A stretch of DNA of 64,000 bases from Costus lasius (taxonomy: Eukaryota; Streptophyta; Magnoliopsida; Zingiberales; Costaceae). Both the position numbers and the translations under genes were made by a program. Below the pieces are notes generated by a model. That model was given only the letters and a program-made list of their open reading frames with translations. It was not told the DNA's origin and made no database searches. The stretch is from NCBI GenBank assembly GCA_027563935.2, contig CM050449.1, positions 85,467,178 to 85,531,177 of the forward strand. Reading direction: 5' to 3'. Positions 33,760 through 44,859 of the stretch are shown piece by piece (position 1 is the stretch's first letter; every line of letters starts with the position of its first letter).

Positions 33760-34210
33760 CTGGCTTATGTGTATAAATACTCAACCTTGATAACTTGAGA
33801 ATATTTAAATTTGATATGTACTCGGTCTTGATAACTTATGAGTAATTGAACTTGATAAATACTTAATGACTTATGAATATTTGAATTTGGATTTGGGTAC
33901 TTGGCCTTAAGAGCTTGGGAGTATTTGAATTTAGTATATAGTTGGCCTAGAATGCTTATGAGTATATAGATTGAGTTAAATACTCAACGCTAATAGTGCA
34001 TGAGTATTTGGACTTGAAAAGTACTCTACCATGATGACTTATGAGTATTTTGAATTTGAGTTACCCGGCCTTTATGGCATATGAGTAATTGAACTTGATT
34101 GATACTCACCTTGATGGCTTTTGAGTATTTTTGAATTTGGATAGTGCTCAACCTTAACGGCTTTTGAGTATTTGAATTTGGTATGTACTAAACTTAGATA
34201 GCTTGTGAAG
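33760..34210. repeat. Minisatellite downstream of the gene (about 41-bp period)
   Basis: Roughly ten diverged units, each containing TTATGAGTATTTGAATTTGG and a TACTCRRCCTTGATG half. The GAGTATTT word recurs at about 33917, 33960, 34002, 34043, 34083, 34123 and 34166, a 40-43 bp step. No open frame spans it. Confidence 0.85.
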
Positions 34211-36494
34211 TTGGATTTCTAGGAATAATTACTTAGGCATTATCATGCAATTATTCCTTCAAGATTATTTTTACTGTAAACACAATGTTATATTGAGGAG
34301 CTATGCCCCGATGGCAAACATTGACGTACGCATCACTTAAACAATATCACACTATGAAGCATCATAGTTTTAACTTTTTCTACGACATTTAGAACTATGA
34401 CGATTGTCTAAACGAAAGATTTAACAAAAAATAAGATCCTAGGAATAAAATTATGCCTAAGAATAACTTATGAATATTCATTAATTTTACTTGAAAATTT
34501 TGATGATTGACTATCTCTCTTTTATTCTTGCCGTAGTTTGGGCTGGAATAATTGAAACAAGCTTGTATTGTTCAATTAGTCTAGATTGTCTTAGTGAATT
34601 TATTGTAATTGAGTTGAACTCGATTGCTAGGATTGAGTCTAAATTAGAATCAGGTTTACTCAGCTATGCCACAAAATTAGACATCTGATGGGGGTAGAGA
34701 CCATGACCCACGAAAATATAGATAGAGCTTAAGGCTACCGTAGTTTATGGGTACCCTAAGGCACCACTTTTGTATTGCATGCATCATGTAGGTACATATG
34801 GTAGGTTTTATCTTTTTATTTTGATACTTTGTCTCATCATGGTAAGATTAGTGCATGGCATAATGTGCATATGGTAAGCTCAAACCTAGCTCAACTCAGC
34901 TCAAGGGAGCTCAATTCAACCACTCATCTAGTGAGTTGTCCCAGAAAGGAAACTCAGCAGTTCAACAAGTTCACTTGAAGATTTGGAATAATGGAATTGT
35001 CGAATAGTTTCTAGAAAACTTTGGGTGCTTCTGTCGCCCCTCTCCTTCTTCTTCTTCTGCTCTGAGGTGCTTGTGTCACCTATCCTCCCTCCTTCTCCCA
35101 AGGGTCATGGTTCCCTTCGCTAACCCTTTCTTCAAGGATCTCACCATCTATTTGCATAAGCAACAACCTCTTCAACAACAAGTGGCACATCTACTTCCTC
35201 TTCACCGACTCTTGGCGCATCTATTCCATCTCCTTCATCAACAGTTGGCACAAAGATCTTCAACCACTCTCCAAGTATCCACATCTCCAAGAGAACCTCC
35301 ATGGATCAACTCCTTCAAGACATACAATCGGCCAAGCCTCCCTAACTTGACTCTCTTGTTTATTTTGTTTAGTTTGCCTTTGCTTAACTTGTTAAATCTT
35401 GTAGGTGGCGCAAAGGAAAGTATCTTCTCATCTCAAGGGATAATCAACTTCAAGTGGGGCATCTTCAATCCTAAAGATCTCAGCCACTCTAGCTTGGATA
35501 ATCATCAACCGAGTACACTTCCCTTCATCCCTAGTTTGCATTTGATGCTCATTTGATTTATCTCATCACTAATAGACTTCCTTTCTTTTTTGAAGCTCTC
35601 GGATACATGAAGGGATCCTCAACAAGATGCAACACCAAGGACCCATCCATGGCCGAAACTTACAAACTTCCTTTCATGCAAGATTTGATGCCATCTCCCA
35701 TGGACATCCTCTTTAGTAAATATAGATTAGTTAAGCATTCTTGTTAGCAAGAGGAATTTGGAGGCTTAACCTCCCCTCTTGACCTCTTCTATTGTAAAAA
35801 GAACTTGGACTTTTAAACCCTAATTTAAATACTCACGCATGTGTGAGTTTGATGTGTTGGAGTGTTTGTAATGATGCAACTCCTTCTATCAGAGTAGGAC
35901 CATTGAAGATTGGGATGTTACGAACCTTGAGAATACCCTTCTATTCTCAAGGGTCGCTCTGTGAGTATCCCTCCTAGTTTTCAATTCTTAGTTTATGTTA
36001 GTTGTAATTTAATTTGTAGTTTAGAATTGCATGCTTAAGCCTATTGTGAGGTGCAATCCTCATCGGACCGGGCTCGAAAGAAATTTGGATTGGGCGGTGG
36101 CCTAATCCCAATCAGACGAAGTGGACACGGCCCAACTCCATGCTGGCGTCCACTCTCGCGTGGCAAAGAAATCTTCAGCGTGGAGGCGAACGAGACTCGC
36201 GCAGTCAACGACACTGTTGACGACACCTACTCCGGCACTGTCTCCGGCGTTATCTGTGACTCCTACCTTGGTGGCAAAATTTGGCGTCAAAGATGGTAAG
36301 GTGACTGGTGCCAGTTGGAGTTCCAAGGAAGGATCGTCTCCTCCATCCTTAAAAGTCCGGGCGATGAACGACGAAGGGGGTAGAGAGAAGCTCCACCAGA
36401 CAGCGAGAAGGAACTCAGGAGAACGTTCTCTTCTGGCAACAAGAGCACAGTCGCCGAGAGAGGAACCTGAGGGAGAGGTTCGAGTGAAGGTAAG
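34211..36494. other. Spacer between the minisatellite and Gyp2
   Basis: No gene I can support. The 161-codon frame at 35071-35556 (plus) has a Leu/Gln/His-rich start and no domain; the DNA below it reads like serine/threonine-rich linker in another frame. 36041-36494 is GC-richer, with open frames on both strands (36121-36525 plus, 36102-36503 minus) and a GACACTGTTGACGACACC-like text. It looks like old transposon or gene debris into which Gyp2 inserted. Confidence 0.5.
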
Positions 36495-37976
36495 TGATGA
36501 CATGCAAATATATGATATATCGTGACTTATTTCTGTTATTATTTTAGAGTAAAATGCATATTTTGTCTCATTTATCTACTTAATTGCTTCATATTCTTCA
36601 GAGTCTTCAGTTTTCCCTTGTTTTATTGAAATGTAGGGATTTCACCCTAAAATCGATGGAATTTGGAAGATTTTAGGATTTGAGCTGAATCCTCATGATG
36701 AGACGAAGCTACAAGTTGAATTTCAGCTCAAACGGAGTTCTCTGTGCTCTTCATGGGCATGGCCGTGTATCCATGCACGGCCGTGTATGAACTTGCACTT
36801 TCAGATTTTATGACGAGACGTTCATGGGCACACCCATGAATCCATGCACGGTCGTGAAGAGCAATTTTTTCAAAGATTTAATGTCGCCGAGCCATACACG
36901 GGCATGGTTGTGCATCCATGCACGGCCGTGCATTGTCTTGCCCAATTCGATAGGCATCCGATTTTTTGCCCATAACTTACTATTTTGGAAGCAGATTTTA
37001 CTGAAAATTTGTGAAGACCTTCCTAACTTAGATACGCACGATTTGGGACTAGAATCATTGGATTTGATCAAGTGGTTGAGGAGAACGAGCGAAAGGGGCG
37101 ACAACTAGGGTTTGAGGGTGATTTCTTGACGAAAACACTGTTCCGGTGTGATTTCTTCTTTGTTCCGACAAAGATCATCATGCTGAACCTTCTTCCATCA
37201 AGGATCTACTCCTCCCTCTGGTTTGAATCAATTTGTATGAGAGATTTTATGTATTTCGTGATGAATCTTATAGCGTAAACTCTCTTTTCGGGGTTTGGGC
37301 GTAGCCCACTGTAAGATGTTGAATACTATTGTTTGATCTACATTTTATCCAAACTTATCTTTGTTCTTATTCATGTCTAGGAAGTTTTCATTCATGTTTA
37401 TGTACTAGCCATACATGTTCATGTTTTAGATGTTGTGGGAAGGACTGAGAGGTGAACCACAATCATCCGATCCCCTTAGATTGGACTGGTGATTTCAGCA
37501 ATGAGAGTTGTCGAAATAACCCGAGGAACCCTAATTCTTCATAGAACCCATTGGGTCTGCTTAACCCGATAAGCCACGAGAGTAGGATACTTGGGTTAAG
37601 TTAGACACCGGACCGTGTCCTAAGAGGGAGCGCGTCTGTACCCTAGGAAGGATTACCTTAAGAACATAGGTAAAACTTAATCAAAATATCAAACTTTAAT
37701 ATTTCTTCATGCTTCAGTGCGGTGAAACCTAAAACCCCGATTTTTCTTATAGACTTCAAACCTCGATTGCTTGTTTTTTTGCTCTACTTGTTTTTAATTT
37801 GCTTCAGTTTAATTACTCGCATTAGGAAATTAGATATTCCTCCATTTATCGTTAACCTAGCTATTGATTAACTAATCAGTTAGTACTTGACCCCTAGTCC
37901 TTGTGGGATCGATACTCTTTATTACGCGATAGACCGTGCACTTGCGGTAGCAGCCTATCAACTTTAGGCCCTATCA
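36495..37976 (+). repeat. Gyp2 5' LTR (about 1.48 kb)
   Basis: Starts TGATGACATGC, ends GGCCCTATCA, immediately followed by AGTTTTTGGCACC. Internal text differs from Gyp1/Gyp3, but the layout is the same: TGATG start, palindromic word array, ATAGCGTAAAC run (37271) and a GTGGGATCGATACT/CACTTGCGG end. Confidence 0.82.
36752..36935 (+). repeat. Palindromic word array in the Gyp2 LTR
   Basis: Three units built from CATGGGCAT and CATGCACGGCCGTG words begin near 36752, 36822 and 36896, a 70-74 bp spacing. CACGGCCGTG is a perfect palindrome; flanking CATG steps extend it. Confidence 0.8.
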
Positions 37977-37982
37977 AGTTTT

Positions 37983-38000
37983 TGGCACCGTTGCCGGGGA
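37983..38000 (+). other. Gyp2 primer binding site (tRNA-Asp type)
   Basis: TGGCACCGTTGCCGGGGA, one base different from the tRNA-Asp complement, 6 bp after the LTR end. Confidence 0.87.
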
Positions 38001-38165
38001 CTAGGTTGCCAATATTAACACCATCAGAAGATTAATAGACTAGGTTTAATTAGATTCTATTTACCTTTTATTCTATTTACTTACTGTTTCTTTGCTTTTT
38101 TGTTTTTAGTTGTAGTTTTTGTTTGGTGCGGTGCTACTAATCTTTTTTGTCAAGGTACTTGTTTT

Positions 38166-38331
38166 ATGCCCAGGAACACTATTCGAACAGGAGAACTTGT
38201 ACCTGGAGATCCGGAGATAGAGCGCACCTTCCGTCTGGTCAGAAGAAACTTAAAAAGGTTGAAGCTTGGAGGACAATTATCTGACAATCAAACAATGGAA
38301 GCCAATGCGAATCGCTCTCTAAAGGACTTTG
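38166..38331 (+). pseudogene. Gyp2 gag, N-terminal fragment
   Basis: Begins MPRNTIRTGELVPGDPEIER and runs through TFRLVRRNLKRLKL to NRSLKDFV, the usual start of an Athila-like gag. It is cut at 38331 by the Gyp3 LTR and continues at 55433. Confidence 0.85.
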
Positions 38332-40007
38332 TAGTATTTTTTGATATCATTTTATCTCAAAATAAGACATATTCTGGTGCTTTTATATAATATTCAGGCT
38401 TATTTATTTGCTTTGTTTGGAATCTTCACTTTTCCTTGTCTTTATGCAATTTCAGGTAAAATCACTCATTTCTATAGGTTATTTGAAGATTCTAAAGCCA
38501 TGGAGTGTTTTCTAGTGATGAGACAAAGCTATACAAAAAATTTGGGATCAATCAAAGCTTTCTTTGAAAAATACAGCCAGGGGGTTCACCGGTGCTTTTG
38601 CTAATGACCGAGACTCACAGAATGCTTCACAGCCTGGTGAACCCCACGGGGTTCACCCGTGATTTTCTCTAAGGCAATTCACCCAGAAGCATACAAAAGG
38701 CTTCACTAGTAGGTGAACCCCACGAGGTTCACCAGTGCTTCTCTCTCACCTGGAATTACACAGCATGCTTCACTACCAGGTGAGGGTTCACCGGTGATTC
38801 TTACTGGACAAAAACGTAAAGAAGGCTTCAACTTGCGATCAAAATAGGGTAGCTCGACCCACACTCAGTTTTTCTTCGATTCCGGGCCCAATAAAAATCA
38901 GAAAAATATAGAAAAAATCTGTTTTGGAAAGCTAACAAAGAGACAAATCTTTTGGATATAAAATCCCTCCTTTTCGTGCCATATTTGGAGAGCAATTGAG
39001 GAAAAGGCGAGTTAGGGCGAGTTGACCGATACCCATTCAGAATTTTGGCGATTTTGAACCCGATCGATGTCCAAATTTGGCAAGAGAGGACTTTTTGGAG
39101 AGCTAATTCGAATGAGAACACAAGAAATATAAAAACACCAATTTTTATTGCTAATAGGGAGAGCAATCGGTGGACGAAGCGGCTAGGGCGAGTACGGTTG
39201 GCGACAAGGGCTTCCGGAGAGGATTTTGGGGCGATTTCACAACGGATCTTCACCTAATTTGGAGGAAACGTTTGCATCATCCTCTCCTACCTCTCCTTTA
39301 TCTTTGTTTCCAGTTTTCTTTGTCAATTTGAGAGATTTGTGCAGATTTGTATGACTTTTATAGCGTAAACCTTTATTTGGGGCTCGGATGAAGCATTGAC
39401 TTGATTTATTGTATGAACTAAACTTTCTTGATGTTTTGAGTCTTATCATATTTTATTTAGTTGTGCTTATTTCATAATATTAGCTTAATCAAGTAATGTT
39501 GTGTGTTAGCCGACGCGATTCATACCGAGAGGAGGATTGTGGCAGTGGAACCCCTAGGTAAAACTTGTGAATCCATGACACGAGAGTGTTTGGTTTTCAC
39601 TCGAGGGCGACATAATAGGGTTTATCTGTAATGATCCAGCGCGAGAGTAGGAGACCGTTCCGGTTAAGCACCAGGGTGTACCACCGAGAGGGGGCATCCT
39701 GTAACTTAGGAAAGATTCCTTATGTAAAATGATAAACTCATGCATCAACTAAATTCCAGTTCAGATAGATCAGTCAATGTGGTGAACTCCATAGTCCTGA
39801 TATCTCTCAATAGACACCATTTGTATTTTTATCATTGCTTTTCCTATTTTATTTATAGTTGAGTTAGTTTACTTTATTCCCAAAAAACAAAAAATTGGAT
39901 TGCTTTGCTTCTAAAAATCAGAATAGTTGGTACTTGACCTAGCTCCCTGTGGGATCGACAATCTTTTATATTACTTCGATAACACCGTGCGCTTGTGGTG
40001 CGTATCA
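38332..40007 (+). repeat. Gyp3 5' LTR (5' end truncated)
   Basis: Aligns with 53722-55432 and ends GTGCGTATCA. The initial TGATGCCTTGCATTTTGA of the partner is absent; the Gyp2 gag reading runs straight into TAGTATTTTTTGATATC. An internal stretch around 38577 is shortened relative to 53970-53991. Confidence 0.87.
38576..38792 (+). repeat. Palindromic word array in the Gyp3 5' LTR
   Basis: Full copies with arms GGTGAACCCC/GGGGTTCACC at 38636-38657 (perfect arms, 2-bp centre) and 38712-38733 (one mismatch), with partial copies at about 38576 and 38779. Confidence 0.85.
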
Positions 40008-40013
40008 CATTTT

Positions 40014-40031
40014 TGGCGCCGTTGCTAGGGA
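40014..40031 (+). other. Gyp3 primer binding site (tRNA-Asp type)
   Basis: TGGCGCCGTTGCTAGGGA, close to the tRNA-Asp complement with a T-A change in the GCCGGGG part, 6 bp after the LTR end. Confidence 0.85.
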
Positions 40032-40198
40032 GCTTCGGTCAATATTAACAAATTTCTAAAATTTAGTAGATTAAGTATTTTTTTCCTGTTATTTTTTATT
40101 TTTGATTTTTTTTAGCTATTTCCTTTCTTAAGCTTTATCATTGTGTCTAATCAATATTTTTTTTTTTGTAAAGGAGCTTAAGAACAGGTGATTTGTAT

Positions 40199-41967
40199 GA
40201 CCTAGATCTTGAAGCCTTTATCTTTGAATCTGAAGAATGCCCGAGTACCTTTGGCTGCTGAAAATATGAAGAACAAGACTTTGAGAGATTATGCTGCTCC
40301 ATCTTTACAACACTTACAATCAGGCATTGCTTGCCCAAATGTGGAAGCCAACAATTTTGATATCAAGTCTGCACTTCTATCGTTGGTTCAATAGAACCAT
40401 TTTGGAGGCTCCTTACTTGAAGACCCTTTCGTGCATTTAGTTATATTTTTGGAATACTGTGATACTATGAAATTAAATGGTGTCTCTAATGATGCAATCT
40501 AACTAAGGTTTTTTTTCCTTTTTCTCTTAGGGACCAAGCGAGAATATGGCTACACTCCTTACCACTAGGATCAATCACTACATGGGACCAACTCTCCCAA
40601 GCTTTCCTTTCCAAATACTTCCCTCAAAGCAAGACTGTGTGGTTTCGTAACCAGATTATAAGCTTTACTCAGAACAATGGGGAATCACTCTATGAAGCAT
40701 GGGACAGATTTAAAGAACTTCAAAGAATATGCCCACATCATGGACTTCAAAAAAGGGTAATTATTCACACTTTTTATAATGGTCTAAATTATAACACGAG
40801 GCATTTATTGATGCAGCTGCTGGTGGGGCTTTGATGAACAAGACTGTGGATAATGCTATGAACTTGCTTGAGGATATGGCCCTCAATCACAGTCAATGGT
40901 TAGGTGATAAAGTTAACTCATATAGAGCTGCAACTCCAAGTAAGTATGATTTGCATGAATTGAGCTTGTTAGCTGCGAAGGTAGATACTTTATCATGAAA
41001 GTTAGATTCCTTCACTGTTAATTCAGTTGAAGCCACTAATTCTTATTGTGAATTTTGTGGAATTTCAGGACATAAATTCGCTGAATGCCAATTAGGGACC
41101 TCACAACCTGAATCTTTTGGAAGGCAAGCCAATACCTTTTGGAATCTCAACCCTAGACCACAGTTAGACCCATATTCCAATACATACAATCCAAGTTGGG
41201 GGGATTATAAAAATTTTTCCTATGAGAACAATCCCAACACAATTTCCCAACTTAGCTATAGGCAACCTCTTGCATTTCAACCGAGGCAGTTTGTGTCACC
41301 TCAAAAGTCTAACCTTGAGTCACCACTAGAGACTATTGTGGCTGCACAAATCAAGTAAAATGAGAGTGTTTGTGAAGTCATTAGGCAACTAACATCTAAA
41401 GTAGATGCTCTCGAGGCCCATAATTAGATGTTGGAAACCCAATTGGCTAATCAAGCTAGCACCTCTACAATAGCCTCTAGTAAACTCTCATCCCAACCTG
41501 AAATAGACCTAAGAGAACATTGTGATGCAATTATAACTTGCAATGGGAAAGAACTTGAGGAGCCTAGGATGCCTGCACATGACACTGAGATTAGATCTCC
41601 TAATATACTTCAACCCAAAAAATCAATTGAGGAGATGGAACATGAGAAATCACCTGAAGATATAACTTCTTTTGTAGGGTCTTGTCATAATGTTGATGTT
41701 GTTGAGGAAGTGGTTAACGAAGATGTGATTGGCGAATTTCTTGGGGATCCTATAGATATCTGTTTTGCAGCTGAAGAAAAGGTGAAGGACAATAAAGAGG
41801 CTCAATCTTTTGCTATACTCCTTGATTCAATTGAACAGGTCATCCTAAAGAAGGTACAGTTTGAAAGTTTGCATAGGGAAGCAACCAAGGTAACTAATGA
41901 AGGAAAAATAGACTTGAAATCATTTTCTGATGCTTTAAGGTATGAATTCCTTGTTGCTTACATATAG
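40199..41967 (+). pseudogene. Gyp3 gag with remnant of the protease-RT linker
   Basis: Gag text in order: LRDYAAPSLQHLQSGIACPN and VEANNFDIKSALLSLVQ, then TAG; IFLEYCDTMKLNGVSNDAI, then TAA; 40637-40834 gives ESLYEAWDRFKELQRICPHH and HTFYNGLNYNT. A zinc knuckle CEFCGISGHKFAEC is at about 41047-41088. The last block (41428-41967, 179 residues) has CDAIITCNGKELEEP and ends LKSFSDALRYEFL. The latter is the linker that in Gyp1 lies between protease and reverse transcriptase, so the protease core itself is deleted. Several stops and shifts make it non-functional. Confidence 0.85.
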
Positions 41968-42815
41968 ATTTTGATCTATGAATAACACTACGGTCGAGCT
42001 AATGACCTTAAACAAGCGCTTCTTGGGAGGCAACCCAAGTCTTTTCTGCTTTCCTTTACTTTTGCATTGTGTGTTTTATTTAATTAGTCTTTTGATTTTG
42101 AAGTTATGTGGTTTGTTTTATTTTGTATTAGAATGCTGATGATTTTTCTTTCTGATCACTATAGGAATCCCCAAAAATATAAGTTTTGGAGCTTTTTGAT
42201 TCATCACACTGTGATAAGACTTTTAAAGGAAGAGTAAAGGTGCCAAGGTGAACTTCATAAAGAGATGATGAGATTTGGGGAGATGGTGATGATGATGAAG
42301 ACGACCCCCAGAAGGAAGGTGCTAAAATGAACTCTGATGATGAGGACTTTAAGCTTAAGAGGCAGAACTATGCTTTATTTGACTATGATTTTGTGATGAT
42401 GATGTTGTGGTGATACTATGACACTTTGATGTGAGGATTACTCTGCTGATGACTTCATCATACATGCCGATGATTCTGGGACATGTGGAAGTGCTGAAAC
42501 TCTAATGATATGGATATACTACTCTAATAATGATTTGGTAATCTCAGTTGCAATATTTTTTTTAGGCTGTTATTTATTGCTATGATGTTCTATTTTACTA
42601 CTGATACTGTGGTGGTTTCATGACATTTTTCATGGTATTTTATTCATGTTGTGATGCTGTGGTACTTGACACTTTATGATTTAATTGTGACGTTACTGTT
42701 TATAGTAGTATATTTTTATGTGTGGATGCGACATTTTCTGATGACACTTTTGCGAATTGGTTTTATAATGCTATTGAGATATGTTATATATTTGTCATGC
42801 TATTGTGATATGCTG
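41968..42815 (+). other. Gyp3 3' non-coding region, first part
   Basis: Starts 48 bp before a 25-bp block (42015-42039) containing the stem-loop CTTGGGAGGCAACCCAAG, identical to one in Gyp4. The rest is GATGATG-rich and T-rich with no coding content. It is interrupted by Cop3 at 42815. Confidence 0.7.
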
Positions 42816-44845
42816 TGTTGGTGTATATGCCCTAGGACCTAGTTTTGGTCTATCTTTGTACTACTTGACTCTGATATTCATATATCTTTCTGGCATTGTC
42901 GTTATCATTGTTTATCTACACCTGCGATTGTGTACTTACATGATAATGTCCCTAGAGACAGATTGGATCTGTGCTCAAATGATTGTCCCCAGTCGATGTA
43001 CCTGAGTGGATATGGGACAGCTCTGGTACTTGTGAGACTGGTATGTGGGCTGGTTAGGCATGTGGTGCTAACGCAGACACATGGGCATATCATTGGAGGA
43101 TATACTGGACCAACCCGCTGTGAGGCTATGACTTGGTGTCATGAGTTATCCTCACAAGTGACAGGAGATGCATTGATCCCTTGACTTGAGGTCATTGATC
43201 ATTCTATATGGTTAGGGACTTGCTTTGATACAACCTAACACCTCGCTGTAGTTGGGAGGTCATAACGGTTGTCGTTGAGCATGTCATGACCCATATGAGA
43301 AGGTCAATGGACAGACAAAGGATTTGCCCCTTCCTTAGGGAAGTATGATATCCATGGAGCTCCTCTATGGTTCTATGACTGAGAGTGTATGGCCATACCC
43401 AGGTAAGAACCTGATTTAGTCATAACCATGTGATTGGGTGAAAACAAGTGGTAACACACTTGTCCAATCGGATATCAGTTCGGCAAAGAGACTGTAATGC
43501 ATCTGTACCTTGTTGCAATGATGGGGATGTCAATGTCGATATCCATTCCGATGACTTGGGTAGCAGCGATGCACTGCTAGGTGCCACTCACTACTTGTGG
43601 TGACATTTGGTCAGCACTGCCAACGTCAGAGGGACCTACAGGGTTACACACCTTGATACTCGAGTTCTCGTATTGATCGGAAAGCCTTATGATCGAGTTA
43701 TTGGATAACTCGGATCTAATTGGGAGATTTCATCAGCGCCAATGGGCCTAATGATATGGAAGAATGTTATTGGAGCCAAACTTCATTTTTGGCAGGTTGA
43801 CCCGTATTTGACCATGATTGGTCACATTTGGATTAGGGTTGCATTGGATTGGATCCAAGTGCTTAATCAACCCATGTAATGAAGTTTGGGCTAGCTCATT
43901 ATCCAATGAGGCCCAATAACAAGTTCTCATGAAGTGAGAAAAGGCTAAAAGGGTATAATGGGGACAAAACTTCTCCCTTAGGCGCCTATGGGCATAATGG
44001 GGAGAAGTGGCGCAATTTGTTTCATTAGGAAGCTTTAGGCGCCTTGCCCGTCTACCTTGGATGGTATGCTTGCTTCTATGGCAAGTCTTGGGGCTGATAT
44101 GGCTTGGTAGACTTCTTTGGAATGTCTCATGTGCATATGGATAATTAGGAGAGGTTTATGGTAAAGTCTTGGAGACTTTCCTTATCTCAAACCCTAATTA
44201 CTCCCTCCCCTTTACCCTAGCCGCCTCCTCCATTGAGAATTGCGCCCACACCCTATTATTGCTGCCCCCTCTTGCCTCTCTATATATACATGGGTATATG
44301 CGAGAGCAAAAGTTGATTTTGGCATGAGCAAGAATTAGAAGGGCAAAGAGGGAGGCTTTGGCGAAAGTCTTCTCTTCCATCTTCATCCTAACTGCAGTCT
44401 CTTCTATCCTTCTTCTCTTGGAGCAAGGAGGGATATGACTTGGTGTCTTCACCCTCTTGCCTCTTATCTTGGCGCATCTTCTCTAGGAGTTGGCGCAAGT
44501 AAGGATGAGGAGTTGGCGCTTCTACTTTGGAAGTGGCGCAAGGGTTGAAGAAAGTGCACTAAGGCTTGGATCTTCTTCCCGAGGCTAGCACCGGACGTAG
44601 AAGAAGAGGACTCGAGGGATCCGTGTGTGTGAGACTGCAGAGGGCGCACGCTTGGGCGCCTATCACGACATCGACCTCATCTTGCTCTAAGGTATTTCCT
44701 AACTCATCGTGTCGACTCTCTTGCTTGCGATCTTCACTGGGTTTTTGGGATCGGCCTGTTTTGGGGACATTCTTCCGCTGTGCAATGTATGTATGTATGT
44801 CTATAACTCTAAAAAATTGTAAAATGTCCCCGGGGTTTCCCAACA
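42816..44845 (+). repeat. Cop3 5' LTR (2030 bp)
   Basis: From TGTTGGTGTATATGCCC to GGGGTTTCCCAACA. It lacks a 39-bp piece present in the 3' copy (between two GTTG words at about 44510). A TATATATACATGGG at 44281-44294 is a plausible TATA region. Confidence 0.93.
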
Positions 44846-44847
44846 GT

Positions 44848-44859
44848 GGTATCAGAGCG
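44848..44859 (+). other. Cop3 primer binding site
   Basis: TGGTATCAGAGC, complementary to the initiator tRNA-Met 3' end, two bases after the LTR. Confidence 0.92.

Noticed and set aside
33760..34210. The downstream minisatellite as a CRISPR-like array
   Set aside because: Units diverge throughout with no constant repeat and unique spacer pattern, and this is plant nuclear DNA.
35071..35556. A 161-codon plus-strand frame as a possible small gene
   Set aside because: Low-complexity Leu/Gln/His text, no domain, and a better-looking Ser/Thr linker in another frame; probably old repeat debris.
36102..36525. Overlapping open frames of ~134 codons on both strands
   Set aside because: GC-rich sequence gives long frames by chance on both strands; no motif and the right end runs into the Gyp2 LTR.
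41968..42815. A possible envelope-like gene in Gyp3, as some Athila elements have
   Set aside because: No open frame of useful length, no membrane segment or signal peptide in this region or after Cop3.
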